The notes under the pieces: model-generated
Databases searched by the model: none
Told to the model about the DNA's origin: nothing
Seen by the model: the letters and a program-made list of their open reading frames with translations, nothing else
Source: Amyelois transitella
Taxonomy: Eukaryota > Arthropoda > Insecta > Lepidoptera > Pyralidae
Assembly (NCBI RefSeq): GCF_032362555.1
Contig: NC_083529.1
Coordinates: 5,270,001-5,334,000, forward strand
Reading direction: 5' to 3'
Length of the DNA stretch: 64,000 bases
Program-made: the position numbers and the translations under genes
Shown here: positions 37,001 to 46,000 of the stretch, in pieces
How the letters are laid out: every line of letters starts with the position of its first letter
Numbering within the stretch: position 1 is the first letter of the stretch

Positions 37001-40000
37001 TCACAAATTGTGGGTTAAACTCAAATTGGGAACGCGGGTTGGACAATCTAGAGCAAACGATACAAGGTTTTCGAATTTGGAACGACAGAAAGAGTCGAGG
37101 TCAGCTGTTGCTTCTTTCTAGTCTGTGGTACGCCATTTTGGAACGAGGGCCCGCGTTTTTGGGTTTTGAGTTTTTGCGATCAAGGACTTTGGGCGTTCTC
37201 GATTTGAATTGCGTATGTGTGGAACATTAGATAATGTTGTTTAAGCTGAACGTGAAATGTGTGCGTATTTAAAAAAATTAAATTAATACTAAAAATAAAA
37301 TTGAGAGCAATATTTATAGGGAATCTCATCTAAAAACATCACAAACATTTATGACAATAACATTTATTTATATTAGAATATACTAGCTGTGCCGCGTGGA
37401 ATAGTTATTTTGGGAATCATTGAAACCCTCAAAGATGAATAATTTTCCCCGATTTATTCACATTTTCCATTATTTCCTTGCTCCTTATAGTTGCAGCGTG
37501 ATGTTATATAGCCTAAGCCTTCCTCGATAAATGGTCTATTAACGCAATAACAATTTTTCAATTTGAACCAGTAGTTCCTGAGATTAGCGCGTTCAAACAA
37601 ACAAACTCTTCAGCTTTATAATATGAGTATAGATATAAAATTTTATTAACAAAATCGAATTGAATAAAAGTGGAATCTTATTAAAAATTTACGCATTTAG
37701 GGAATAAGTACGTATTTTTCTTGTAACTCAAATTCTAATAACAGTGACTTATGTTATAAAAGTCGTTCAATAAATAATGTATGGTCTGTTCGTCTTTAGA
37801 CTAATTTTAATTAAGGAATCATACATAAATATAATAACGCCCATTTTCTGGACATACGAGTATTCGGTAAACGTTCTCCAAATATTAATAGGTACACTTA
37901 CCTTCGTCAAAGGAAAAATTTTGTTAGTGAATTCAATCATTTCAGTATTCAGCTTGTAAATGTTATTATAATCGACCAAAAAATTGCTTAAGGAGTACTT
38001 ATTTTTAATGGGAGCACCTCTTTTATAATAAACCTATTGTTATTTAATTATTTATTATGTAAGGTAATAAACAAGTAAATATTCAGCAAAAAAAAATAAG
38101 CGTCTACCTGATACGGTTTTTAATATAGCATACATACATATAATCACGTCTATATCTCTTGCGGGGTAGACAGAGCCAGCAGGCTTGAAAAGGCTGTATG
38201 GCCACGTTCAGCTATGCTTAATGATAGAATTGAGATTCAAATAGTGACTAGGTACTAGCCCATCGCCTAACTAAGAATCCCAAGTTTGTAAGCCTATCCC
38301 TTAGTCGCCTTTTACGACATCCATGGGAAAGAGATGGAGTGGTCCTATCCTTTTTTTGTATTGGTGCCGGGAACCAAACGGCACTAAAGATTTCATTAAA
38401 AAAAAATTAAAAAAAAACAAGAAATATCTTCACCTGTACTCGTCAATAGGCAATGGCGTCAATTCCTCATCGTACTGCTGGAACCTCTGCTTCAAGATAC
38501 GGTCTCGTCTCAGCAGCGCGGTCTCTGATGGCGGGTTTATATGGCGGCCGTATACTGGATGCGTGTGGATCTTGAAGTCTGTACGGTACATAACAATAAA
38601 GGTACCTATAGCTGCTTCTCAGCGGATGTCGTTAAAGGCGAGTAAGGGAATAGGCGCACGTAAATCTAGTTCATGCTACCATGCAGGTCTGGTAGAGAAG
38701 AAAAAAAAAGGTGTGCGCCAGCTGCCACTTCTTGCGGAGATTGTAAAAGTCAATCATACTCATCGTCATATTCCAATATTAAATGTATCATAATTTAATG
38801 TTAATAATCGCTACATAGTATGAAACAAAGGTCGCTATTTTAGTCTGTTTGTCTGTATGCTTAAATCTTTAAAATTACGCAACGGATTTTGATGCCGTTT
38901 TTTGTAACAGGTAGAGTGATTCAAGAGGAAGGTTTTTATGTATAATAACATCTATTAAATAATGGAGAAATACTGTTATTTTCAGGGTTTCTAATGTGGT
39001 GTCGTAAAGTGGTGCATCCTATTTTGATAAATAAACATATCATATAAATAAACATGGGGCGGGTCGCTAGTCTATAATAATTGTATATCATTCTATTTGA
39101 AATTTATCTTGTAAGCATTTTGGATGTAATATATGTTAGCTTGTAAGATGTATTGAATAAATAAATAAATAAATACTGAATTTCTCTTTATTTGAAGTTC
39201 TATTCTTATTTTTTTTTCCTTGATGTACATAAATATATAAATAAATAAATAATGGGAAATGCTAATCAAGCCGATTTTTAAATGGACGAAATCTATCTAT
39301 ATCTAACACACATTTTTACATAGCTACAAAAAAGTATATTTTTTTTTTTTTTGACAAATTCCAATATTTGTATTTGTTTAAAAAAATTACACCATATCAT
39401 GGCACGCGCGACACTGTTTTTTTTTTTCGCGCGAAAAACTATCGCTGTTTCGCTTTTTATTATGACGTGAAACGGGACAGGGATATTTTTTCGGGCGTGC
39501 ATTGTCACCTGTCACAGGGGTAGAGATAATGGGACATTATTTATATTTATACCTGATGATACAGCAGCGACATCTTCAGACTCATTTTCTTGTTGTAAGA
39601 AGTCATCTGCAACCAAAATATTATATTTTATTTTATATTCTGTGTAGTATATAAATATATTTATTTAGTTTGACCCCACATAAACTTCTCTGTCAGACCC
39701 AATGGTTGAATGGTAGATAGATAATGCTTCCAGCATTAAGTCCGCCAATTTTGCTATACATTTGTATTTTGTGCAATGAAGTTTAAACAAATAAATAAAT
39801 ATAGTAAGCTGGTTTAGTTCTTTTGCAATAAAATATGACACAAGTATTTCCCAATTCAATTTCAATTCATTTATTGCATATCATTTTGTACATTTCAGTT
39901 CTAACTACTGCAATAGTCACTGTTTTAATAATGGGTATAACATGAACCCCGTAGGGTATAGCAAAATTAAGATTGCAACAGCAAGGCAATTTGCGTGGTT

Positions 40001-43000
40001 GGGTTTATCACATTTTATAAGTATTATTATAGTTTTACTCGTGAATCTAGCGTCATCTATAAAAAGCGACGAGTTTTGTCACTAATAATCCGCTACGTAC
40101 AAAAGAATGCAGTGTTTTTCGTAAACACCACGGGAACAGAGCTTATGACTTAGCAACATTTTACAGTTATGGCAAACGGGTATTTTAGTTTGTAACGAAA
40201 AAAATTAAATTTAGGAGATATAGGTACATATCTAGATGAAATTCGCCAAGGTGATACTTACCTATATCAAGTGATTTTTTTTTAAATTTGGGTAAGACAT
40301 CTGAGGAAAAAGATGGTTTAGAAAAAAAAAACAAACGTGTATTTTACCTTCATCAATAGTGGAATCCTTTGTCAATACACCTGGTGCGTACGCGACAAAA
40401 TGAGAAGCTTTCTCTGCGGCCGTTTCATAGATATTTTCTGCAACAAACACGAATTTTATAGATTTCTAGTATTAAAAAGAATGGGACTACTCCATCTCGT
40501 TCCCATGGATGCCATAAAAGGCGATTAAGGGATATGCTCAGAAACTTGTGATTCTTCTTTAAGGCTTACCAACCTGTCACTATTTGAATGTCAATTTCAT
40601 CATTAAACTGTAAAGCTTAACGTGGTGTTCCAGTCTTTTCCAGACTGTTGGCTCTGTCCATCCTGTAATAGACAGACGTGATTACATGTATGAATGCATT
40701 CATTCTATTCTCCAAAAACTACTTTTCTGAGATAAATGTCAGTATCTCTAAAAGCACAATATTTGCCTATCCCCTCGGGAAAAAGACTTGATTTTATGTA
40801 TGTAGGTATGTATCTCTCACAGAAATCAAAACAAACCTACTTATCCCAATCTCATAATCGTTCCATATCCGTTCCATCCTTTCCACAGTGTTATCGCTGA
40901 TTGTGACTTGTAAAGGCTCGTTCAAATCGCTTCTTATTTTGTCCAGAACATTCCTGTCGTATATTGGGGCACCTCTAGCATCGATTCTCTTGTTCTGGTA
41001 AAGCCATAGAAGGGCTTGCGTAGCTGCCTTTTCAGCCGCTTGGCGTTTGGACTTCGAAGTGCTGAAAACAAAAAAAAAAAGAAATTATAGTTTTCTTCTT
41101 AGTATCTACATAAGGTTACATGATATTAATTTTTAAAAAAGGGAACAATGCATATTATAGGTACTAATTGGCAGATTAAAAAGTACTGTGTTATTCGAGG
41201 GCTGAATTGTACCACAGCCATGTGAGGAAGAATGCCCTTATATACATACATATGGTCACGTCTATATCCCTTGCGGGGTCGACCTTAGTCGCCTTTTACG
41301 ACATCCATGGGAAAAATGATTGCACTTTCAGGCAATGTGAGTAAGGTTCTCTTAGAAAGGTTGTGGAGGTTGGACAATAATTGATTCATCTTAAACCTTG
41401 CCTTACTTAAAGATGAACCCAGCAGTCTTCTCCGGGGAGGTAAGAACCCAATTAGGACTAACGACAGGAAGATGTTTACTTACCTCTTCTTCTAACAGCA
41501 ATAGGATTTGAACCTGTTGAACTAACATAGCATGTGCGATTAACTATCGCTGTTTCACTTTTTATTATGACGTTAAACAGGACAAGTATAGTTTATCTTG
41601 AGACAAAAACTTCGTCGCGCGTGCTATAATAGCCCAGCTGGTGTCTCTTACATAACATTAATCTTTAAATCAGTTTCTTTTTTAATGCTCTTTGAAATTT
41701 AAGAAAAAAAAAACATATCACCTTTCAAACTTCATCTTTTCAGGCCAAATGAAAGCGTATGTCGCAATCCACTCGTTATTCTGTATAGGTTTCTTTCTTA
41801 CACCTTTTGGCGCTGTTGAAATCTGTTTGAAATGTATGTCAAATATTTTCTGCGGAGTTTTCGATGTCAACTCATTCAAAGTAACTCTTGGTTGGGGAAA
41901 CAGCTCTGTGATTTTCTTTAACTCTGTAATAGAAAAGAAATAAATTAATTAAAAAAATTACAAACTTATAATCACACCTGTCTCCCATTGAGGTAGGCAG
42001 AGAATATTGATTTCCACACAGACTAATCCCGCCTCCTCCACACCCATTACTATTTTCATTCATGCCTACTTGACAATTATGGGTAATCTTAACATCTCCT
42101 TTTTTTTTAAGACAAATGAAATACATTTTTGGTTTACTGTTACCATCAAGTTGTACAAGAACCACTTCTGTAAATGATGTAGGTAATTAAAGGTCACACA
42201 AGCACCAGTAACTAAAGTGACATTCAAAATTATCTAGAATAAAAAATCCTTTGCTCTATCTTTCAGGGAGTCATTTGTTACAAATTTACAACTAAAATTG
42301 AAACCTTAATTAGGTAAGGGCATTTTTAGAGCTTGTGTGCAAAAAAAAAAAATATAGTGTGCCCTGAGTTTTAAAAAAAATTAGACTTAAACTTCTTACC
42401 TTTTTCTTGAAAACTGTTTGTTAATTGTGATACATCTCCATCCAGTATACTTTTCGAGTGACATTCTCTATTTAATGTTTGGAAGTAAAGAGTATTTATA
42501 TAACTGTATTCATACTTTTTTAATAAATTAAAGCTATAGTGTCTCTGAAATGTGCAACCTGTAATGTACAAAACAATCTTAAATTAACTTTTTTTATGCA
42601 GTTTGTATGAATTTGTGTCTCTAAACCAAATGACCCAAGGAGAGATCATTAATTGAGATCATGACAAAACTTCCATCCCTGTTTGACATAAGATAGTCAT
42701 TATAATTAAGTTAGATATTTAATATATATCTGATTTTATTCCAGCTCAGATTATGGTTTCATATCCAGTTTCATGAATGCGCAGCTTTCTTCACAAAGTT
42801 TTTACTCACTGTGCCTTGTATATGCTGAGCAAAGTTTTAAAATAAACCTTGTTGTAATGTATTATAATAGGTTTAGGTGGTAAATAAATAAATATAGACT
42901 TCTTACCGGCCAAGTGGTTGTTCCATGAGAAAACCTGCGTTGTGTTTAGGTTTTTGAGCAAATATTTCCTCCACAACTGCGTTTTACCAAGCAAACACCG

Positions 43001-43018
43001 GTTAGGTAACATTTTCAA
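20416..43018 (-). CDS. DHX30: DHX30-type DEAH-box RNA helicase, mitochondrial (22 exons, ~1140 aa)
   Basis: Rebuilt from 22 minus-strand exons (listed separately); the 3423 coding bases are in frame with every junction phase consistent. Order: an N-terminus rich in Lys/Arg with no acidic residue for about 55 positions (mitochondrial targeting); a dsRNA-binding domain at about 101-180 (ends [16 protein letters not shown]); helicase motif [10 protein letters not shown] 398-406, DEAH 496-499, SAT 528-530, [19 protein letters not shown], and QQRAGRAGR 713-721; then winged-helix, HA2 and OB-like parts. [24 protein letters not shown] and SLETAWVS match human DHX30 and not DHX9, DHX36 or DHX57. The length is close to human DHX30 (1194). 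DHX30 works on mitochondrial RNA and ribosome assembly. Introns contain many insertions. Exon 17 is part of an exact tandem array that may add exons. Exon 8 and 9 acceptors are the least certain. Confidence 0.92.
20857..20927 (-). CDS. DHX30: DHX30 exon 21
   Basis: 71 nt, acceptor AATTCTCAG, donor ACAAG/GTAAGA. Encodes [20 protein letters not shown] and IPT, matching the human DGRRATISLSDSDLL region in position. Confidence 0.85.
20995..21252 (-). mobile_element. SINE-B copy interrupted by the hAT-like MITE
   Basis: CTCTTTGGAGAGTAGCCCGA to CATCGGTTAGCAC, continuing after the MITE at 21645. Other SINE-B pieces: 3365-3480, 3895-4060, 33800-34030, 63885-64000. Confidence 0.72.
21253..21644. mobile_element. 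hAT-like MITE, 392 bp, 8-bp target duplication
   Basis: Ends TAGAGATCGG ... CCGATCTCTA, with imperfect longer inverted ends reaching TATTTACCTAAA. It is flanked by GTTAGCAC at 21245-21252 and 21645-21652. The 8-bp duplication and TA-G-G ends fit hAT. It is nested in a SINE-B copy in a DHX30 intron. Confidence 0.8.
21719..21953 (+). mobile_element. tRNA-derived SINE (SINE-T)
   Basis: Head has box A TGGCGCAGCGGTAGTACG and box B GGTTCGAATCC, then a body with AAGAACTTTTTCTGATTGG, and a tail ending TTTGTCCCGTATATA plus (TTTA)n. The tail ends at the donor of DHX30 exon 20. Confidence 0.9.
21961..22156 (-). CDS. DHX30: DHX30 exon 20
   Basis: Acceptor GATTCACAG, donor TCG/GTAAAT. Encodes [20 protein letters not shown] and [17 protein letters not shown]. 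The spacing to the GKLK motif equals that in human DHX30. The donor runs directly into the tail of a SINE at 21719-21953. Confidence 0.82.
22184..22432 (-). mobile_element. Short interspersed element A
   Basis: Near full length reverse copy in the DHX30 exon 19-20 intron. Confidence 0.9.
22490..22668 (+). mobile_element. RTE-like LINE 3' fragment, internally deleted
   Basis: TTGACTTAGCAGATATACAA to GATTTTATGTATGTATG. Confidence 0.85.
22885..23125 (+). mobile_element. Short interspersed element A
   Basis: Forward copy ending about 35 bp from the DHX30 exon 19 donor; its 5' end is fused to an inverted scrap of the same family (about 22860-22892). Another reverse fragment lies at 22694-22790. 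Confidence 0.85.
23160..23361 (-). CDS. DHX30: DHX30 exon 19
   Basis: Acceptor ATTTTTCAG, donor ACCAG/GTATTT. Encodes [20 protein letters not shown] and [17 protein letters not shown]-fold region. Confidence 0.9.
23786..23950 (-). CDS. DHX30: DHX30 exon 18
   Basis: Acceptor TTCGCCCAG, donor AAAT/GTATGT. Encodes [20 protein letters not shown] and [17 protein letters not shown], matching the human SDHLAF segment. Confidence 0.85.
24171..24281 (-). other. DHX30: Candidate DHX30 cassette exon copy 4 (111 nt, phase 1-1)
   Basis: Last full copy; its donor leads into the remaining intron towards exon 18 (acceptor at 23951). Confidence 0.4.
24331..24441 (-). other. DHX30: Candidate DHX30 cassette exon copy 3 (111 nt, phase 1-1)
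   Basis: Identical to copies 1 and 2 at 160 bp offset. Confidence 0.4.
24491..24601 (-). other. DHX30: Candidate DHX30 cassette exon copy 2 (111 nt, phase 1-1)
   Basis: Same boundaries and coding as copy 1, separated from it by a 49-nt potential intron, which is short for insects. Confidence 0.4.
24651..24761 (-). other. DHX30: Candidate DHX30 cassette exon copy 1 (111 nt, phase 1-1)
   Basis: Bounded by TCTCGCACAG and GCAGG/GTGAGT. 37 codons, no stop, same frame as exon 17: begins [20 protein letters not shown] and ends [17 protein letters not shown]. Use in transcripts is inference. Confidence 0.4.
24811..24999 (-). CDS. DHX30: DHX30 exon 17, HA2 region (parent of tandem array)
   Basis: Acceptor CTGTCCACAG, donor GCAGG/GTGAGT, phase 1-1. 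Encodes [18 protein letters not shown] and an alanine/valine-rich helix ending [19 protein letters not shown]. The 3' part (24811-24909) and the start of the next intron form the tandemly repeated unit. Aligned with human [20 protein letters not shown]. Confidence 0.88.
25141..25616. mobile_element. MITE with CAGGGTGAC ends, TATA target duplication
   Basis: Ends CAGGGTGACTTTTAA ... TTTAAATGTCACCCTG (imperfect inverted), flanked by TATA at 25137-25140 and 25617-25620; 476 bp, no coding. Lies in the DHX30 intron between exons 16 and 17. Confidence 0.75.
25981..26190 (-). CDS. DHX30: DHX30 exon 16, winged-helix region
   Basis: Acceptor TTTATCAG, donor TTGG/GTGAGT. Encodes [20 protein letters not shown] then [14 protein letters not shown] and [13 protein letters not shown]. 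Confidence 0.92.
26242..26455 (+). mobile_element. Short interspersed element A
   Basis: Begins GTGCCGTGTGGTTCCCGG. Truncated at GCAAGACTGTTGGCTGGCTG and followed by an RTE 3' fragment. Confidence 0.85.
26467..26696 (+). mobile_element. RTE-like LINE 3' fragment
   Basis: GGGAAAGGTCGGAGTGGGAA... to GGCGTGATATTATGTATG, homologous to 52040-52270. Confidence 0.88.
26749..26829 (-). CDS. DHX30: DHX30 exon 15, motif VI
   Basis: 81 nt and very GC-rich; acceptor TGATTGCAG, donor CCCG/GTGAGA. Encodes [20 protein letters not shown], then GRVRP. The acceptor side is bounded by a minisatellite and the donor side by a short-element fragment starting at +4. Confidence 0.92.
26838..27325. repeat. 15-bp minisatellite, about 30 units, next to DHX30 exon 15 acceptor
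   Basis: Unit GGGGGCGTATGTAGC with 14-bp variants and GGGG/GGAG variants. It starts about 10 bp from the exon 15 acceptor on the intron side. The long repetitive open frames over it are artefacts of the unit. Confidence 0.95.
27362..27600 (+). mobile_element. tRNA-derived SINE (SINE-T)
   Basis: Complete head GGCCTCTGTGGCGCAGCGGT and box B GGTTCGAATCC. Lies about 37 bp after the minisatellite in the DHX30 exon 14-15 intron. Confidence 0.9.
28449..28612 (-). CDS. DHX30: DHX30 exon 14, motif V
   Basis: Acceptor ATTCACAG, donor ACAG/GTAATT. Encodes [20 protein letters not shown] and [11 protein letters not shown]. Confidence 0.93.
28710..28768. mobile_element. Solo end of the CAGGGTGAC MITE family
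   Basis: Matches, in reverse, the left ~60 bp of the 25141-25616 element: GATGAGTACACTTAACAG through CACCCTGTATA. Lies close to exon 13's donor. Confidence 0.7.
28781..28935 (-). CDS. DHX30: DHX30 exon 13, motif IV
   Basis: Acceptor TTCCCAG, donor TCTAG/GTAAGA. Encodes [20 protein letters not shown] and MVLPVHS. Confidence 0.93.
29315..29474 (-). CDS. DHX30: DHX30 exon 12
   Basis: Acceptor TTATTACAG, donor GAAGAG/GTAAAG. Encodes [20 protein letters not shown] then [10 protein letters not shown], diagnostic of DHX30. Confidence 0.92.
29525..29875 (+). mobile_element. SINE-B copy, longest
   Basis: Head AAAGGCACAGGTTCAAATCC (box B-like), body with CCCCTGCAAAGGTTGCGGAG and AGTCGCTTCGTGTCAAACTT. 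Lies in the DHX30 exon 11-12 intron. Confidence 0.78.
30148..30380 (+). mobile_element. RTE-like LINE 3' fragment
   Basis: ATGAAAGCAGGTTGACTAAG to GATTTTATGTATG with a small internal deletion; near DHX30 exon 11. Confidence 0.88.
30400..30556 (-). CDS. DHX30: DHX30 exon 11, DEAH and SAT motifs
   Basis: Acceptor TTTCCAG, donor ACCAG/GTAATT. Encodes [20 protein letters not shown] and [15 protein letters not shown]. Confidence 0.93.
30568..30760 (-). mobile_element. Short interspersed element A
   Basis: Reverse copy just beyond the DHX30 exon 11 acceptor; faces the forward copy at 30786. Confidence 0.85.
30786..31075 (+). mobile_element. Short interspersed element A with (TA)n tail
   Basis: Forward copy whose usual ATGTATGTA tail is replaced by a ~50 bp TA run. 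Confidence 0.85.
31080..31361 (-). mobile_element. Non-autonomous Helitron-like element
   Basis: ACTAGCTGTGCCCGCGACTC to TATAGTATAGG, next to a (TA)n run, in the DHX30 exon 10-11 intron. Confidence 0.82.
31386..31503 (-). CDS. DHX30: DHX30 exon 10
   Basis: Acceptor TTACAG, donor CCTG/GTAAGT. Encodes [20 protein letters not shown] and [17 protein letters not shown], equivalent to the human NVGFQVRLESKPP region. Confidence 0.9.
31625..31877 (-). mobile_element. tRNA-derived SINE (SINE-T)
   Basis: Reverse copy with box B complement GGATTCGAACC and head complement GCGCCACAGAGGCC; (TAAA)n tail at 31625. Confidence 0.9.
32843..33072 (-). mobile_element. tRNA-derived SINE (SINE-T)
   Basis: Reverse copy; its head end lies about 22 bp from the DHX30 exon 9 donor. 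Slightly diverged in the box A region. Confidence 0.88.
33094..33363 (-). CDS. DHX30: DHX30 exon 9, helicase motifs I and Ia
   Basis: 90 codons with Walker [14 protein letters not shown] and [19 protein letters not shown]. Donor GAAGAG/GTGAGA. The acceptor (ATTAAAG/AGG at 33363) is provisional. A tRNA-type SINE starts about 20 bp beyond the donor. Confidence 0.85.
33480..33740 (+). mobile_element. LINE 3' end (Jockey/CR1-like), with (TATTC)n-type tail
   Basis: Encodes [20 protein letters not shown], typical of the last residues of such reverse transcriptase ORFs, then AAAATAAATCTATTATATTC. Lies in the DHX30 exon 8-9 intron. Confidence 0.7.
34804..34970 (+). mobile_element. Non-autonomous Helitron-like element, internally deleted
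   Basis: TATTATAAAGCTGAAGAG to CGCGGACGAAGTTGCG and ACAGCTA, forward orientation, shortened. Confidence 0.75.
36395..36800 (-). mobile_element. Short interspersed element A with internal tandem duplication
   Basis: Reverse copy whose body from AATTGAGATTCAAATA to the ACTATTCACTATAATAAATA segment is duplicated (about 36465-36635 and 36636-36803). Confidence 0.8.
37382..37633 (-). mobile_element. Non-autonomous Helitron-like element
   Basis: ACTAGCTGTGCCGCGTGGAA to GAGTATAGAT; part of the terminal hairpin is lost. Small end remnants of the family lie at about 25720-25755, 29225-29274 and 50400-50425. Confidence 0.8.
37902..37986 (-). CDS. DHX30: DHX30 exon 8
   Basis: Donor ACGAAG/GTAAGT is strong. 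Acceptor CCTTAAG is the one that keeps phase and is weaker. Encodes [20 protein letters not shown] and a short tail ending PLTK. Confidence 0.6.
38131..38385 (-). mobile_element. Short interspersed element A
   Basis: Reverse copy in the intron between DHX30 exons 7 and 8. Confidence 0.85.
38434..38578 (-). CDS. DHX30: DHX30 exon 7
   Basis: Acceptor CCGTACAG, donor TACAG/GTGAAG. Encodes [20 protein letters not shown] and [20 protein letters not shown], the segment before the helicase core. Confidence 0.82.
39553..39606 (-). CDS. DHX30: DHX30 exon 6, micro-exon
   Basis: 54 nt, acceptor GGTTGCAG, donor TCAG/GTATAA. Encodes the acidic [18 protein letters not shown]. Phase 1-1, so its skipping would keep frame. 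Confidence 0.7.
40348..40437 (-). CDS. DHX30: DHX30 exon 5
   Basis: Acceptor TTGTTGCAG, donor GAAG/GTAAAA. Encodes [20 protein letters not shown] onward. A linker with no domain; phase 1-1. Confidence 0.78.
40841..41061 (-). CDS. DHX30: DHX30 exon 4, dsRNA-binding domain second half
   Basis: Acceptor GTTTTCAG, donor ATAA/GTAGGT. Encodes [20 protein letters not shown], the basic N-terminus of the last dsRBD helix, then a linker. Confidence 0.85.
41722..41923 (-). CDS. DHX30: DHX30 exon 3, dsRNA-binding domain first half
   Basis: Acceptor ATTACAG, donor GAAAG/GTGATA. Encodes [13 protein letters not shown] and later [18 protein letters not shown], helix 1 and beta strands of a dsRNA-binding fold. 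Confidence 0.85.
42400..42558 (-). CDS. DHX30: DHX30 exon 2
   Basis: Acceptor ATTACAG, donor AAAG/GTAAGA. Encodes [19 protein letters not shown] onward; no domain. Phase 1 in, phase 1 out. Confidence 0.78.
42907..43018 (-). CDS. DHX30: DHX30 exon 1, targeting peptide
   Basis: Starts [20 protein letters not shown]; a second in-frame Met lies two codons in. Basic, with no Asp/Glu, as expected of a mitochondrial presequence. Donor GCCG/GTAAGA, phase 1. Confidence 0.82.
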
Positions 43019-46000
43019 AAGATAATTTGGCTAACTTGTATGTAACTTAGCTGGTTTTTGTCGATATTTCCTCTCTTCTTACCGTATACCACTCACTTAA
43101 AAATATTTCACTGATAGGTACATTTATTAACACTTAATTTACAAAGAAAATAATCTTTATTTTTAAAACTTTTCCTTTCCCGTCCCATATTTTCAATCTA
43201 ATTCCTATAGCAAATTTAGTTTATAGGTTATATTTTCTATCACTGTCACCCTGCTGTCACCGGATGGTAAAGTGTCAATGTCAAGATGATTGTTTTTGTC
43301 ATAACTGACGGGGACAGACTTGTACTTTTCTGATTAATTATAAACAATTGTATGTAATATTTATAAACAAATAAAATATAAAATACTGTTCAGGGACAGA
43401 CTATATTTTTTCGGAGCAAACATATTTTGCATACATACTACGTTTATTACTTATCTTCCATTTCGAACTTACTTCGAGGCTAACTGAATTTGATTAGAAA
43501 GATGATTCATTGATTAATCTCAACTTCATCAATAAGCCACACAGCATAACGTGGCCTTGCGTGGCTCTGTTTTATATTCTATTTTTTAAACAATTTTAAG
43601 TACCTACCTACCTAAATATGCATGCTTTTAATCACAATAGCAACAATTTTATCACGAAAAACGCGACGGACAAATACAGCAATGACGGAATTGAGATTCA
43701 AATAGTGACAGGATGCTAGCCCATTGCCTACAAAAGGAATTCTAAGTTTGTAAGCCTATTCCTTAGACACAATTTACATCTATCAGAAAGATATGTAAGT
43801 AGTGGTTCTTTTCTAAAGTGCAGGAAACCACACGGCACTATATATAGGTAGCAGGATGTACCTATTGTACATTGTAAATACAATTTAATTATCACACTTC
43901 GATCAAGTATTAAATGTTTATTATTAAGTTATGTACAATATGATTTTATCTCAAGTTCAAAGAATCATAAAAACTTGCACTTTGACCTGTACTTGATTTA
44001 AAGTAGTACCTACACAGATAATTATGTACTGACGTATGTGTACACATATTATTTTACCTTATTTATTTTAGAAACAAATATTTTCGACCTACACTACGTC
44101 GGTGGTCGAACGTATAAGGTAAAAAACCGTGATAAAAGTTTTTAAATCCTACCACGACCAAGTTGGTCTGTCCCACAAGTTCCATGGTGGAACAACTGAA
44201 AGGATTTCGCTAGTGTCACTATTCCCATGAGAATTCTGGGACAAAATCGTCTCACTTGTCCTATCATGGGACAACGTCATAGGATATTACCCAAGCAGTG
44301 GACGTTCTTCGGCTGAAACGGTGATAACGATGCCTATGTAATGAATCTATTCTGAATGGGAACTATATTTTCTATCACCAAAATTTATATTTGTCATCAA
44401 GTTGTATCACCTAATAAATAGATCTATCGCCACGAAATATTTTCGTTCTCAGATAAACAAAAATTGTTCCCAGGTATGAATTATCAAATTAATGTTAATA
44501 TATGTGTAAAATAAGAGATCGATAACCAATAAAATTATATTGAATTACATGAATATAAACTTCGTTCTTATAATAATAGTTTTGTTACTTAAATAATAGC
44601 TCTGTGCTCAGAATGGTAGATCTGTCACCAAATAAATCGATTATCGATCCCTGACTGCGACTCCTTTTTATTTGATATTTTGTCAGCAATACAGTAGTAA
44701 CATTTTATTCCGTTCAGATATTAAATTAATAGTATTCTTTACCAATTTAATACATCAATTTATAATTTTAATGGAAAAATGATCAAAGGGGCGGAGACAA
44801 ATTGGCGCGCTTTAAAAATTGACCAATCCGGCCTCAACGATGGGTAGTAGTTAACTATTGATTATTTTAACTTTAATTAAGTGTTTTATCTACTATTCTG
44901 CTAGCCATAAGCCAGCTATTTTAAACCAGCGCTGATTGTTCAGTGGTTATTATTTTTAAGAATAAATATTGATTATTTTAACTTTAATTAAGTGTTTTAT
45001 CTACTATTCTGCTAGCCATAAGCCAGCTATTTTAAACCAGCGCTGATTGTTCAGTGGTAATTATTTTCAACAATAAATATTGATTATTTTAACTTTAATT
45101 GTTTTATTTACTACTCTGCTAAAAAATTTATTTAAATATGATTTATACTACCAGTGGAAATTTAGAACCTTGGGAGTCTAGTTAAGTAGCAGAATCTTTT
45201 GGTTGAAACGATGATGACAACCCTAATTTTTTATTTGAACTTAATGCAATTTTCTAGTAACATAATATGATTTATTGGTGATCTCTTTAAATTAGTTTGC
45301 TTAAATACTTATTAGGACACACCTATTATAATACATACAAAAACATTTATTTGGTACTAGACCTTATATCTCAGGATTTTAGGTGATTTATTGTGGAACT
45401 GATTTTGCATTGTTTGGTGACTACATTTTGGTGACAGATCTACTATGTATGTTGAGGACAAACTCTATTATTTAAGAAACACAAAACTAATTAAATTGGT
45501 GATAGCTTAAATGATACCCATTCTGAATTACCTATGTAGGTATCTTCTGAATTACCTACCTATGGTAGGTATGTGAATTTTTCATTACATTACCTACATT
45601 AGATTGATTTCTTTTGCTCTACCGTTGAGGGAATATATCGTGAGGAGCGCATTTTAAACAACACACATACCTGTACATACATATAGTCACGTCTATAGCT
45701 CTTGCGGGGTAGCAGCGTCAATAGTCTTCAAAAGATAAGCCATGTTTTATTATAAGGTTAGTGGAGCAAAAATATCTGTCTCCCAGTTATACATTACAAC
45801 ATCTTAATTTGTTCCGTGGTCGATAGGGCAAAGACTTGAAAGAATTCACAAGACCGGAAGGCTTCATTCAACTTAATTATTTGCAGTTTCTACTTATCAT
45901 AAAAACTTAAGGTTTATTTCTTACTTTGGCATTATGATTAAAGGTGGTAAGGAAAGGAATTAAGGTGGTAATAATAATGTAGTCGTTAGTTATTTTAATA

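Larger units (their letters stand above)
33364..37901. other. DHX30 intron 8 (4.5 kb), transposon-rich
   Basis: Holds the LINE 3' end at 33480, SINE-B at 33800-34030, a GC-rich TGACG island at 34370-34600, Helitrons at 34804 and 37382, element A pieces at 35090-35375 and 36395-36800, and an unclassified open stretch at 35401-35890 that shows no domain. Confidence 0.6.

Noticed and set aside
20416-43018. Assignment to maleless/DHX9 or DHX36
   Set aside because: [21 protein letters not shown] and the C-terminal layout follow DHX30; only one dsRNA-binding domain and no Gly-rich tail were seen.
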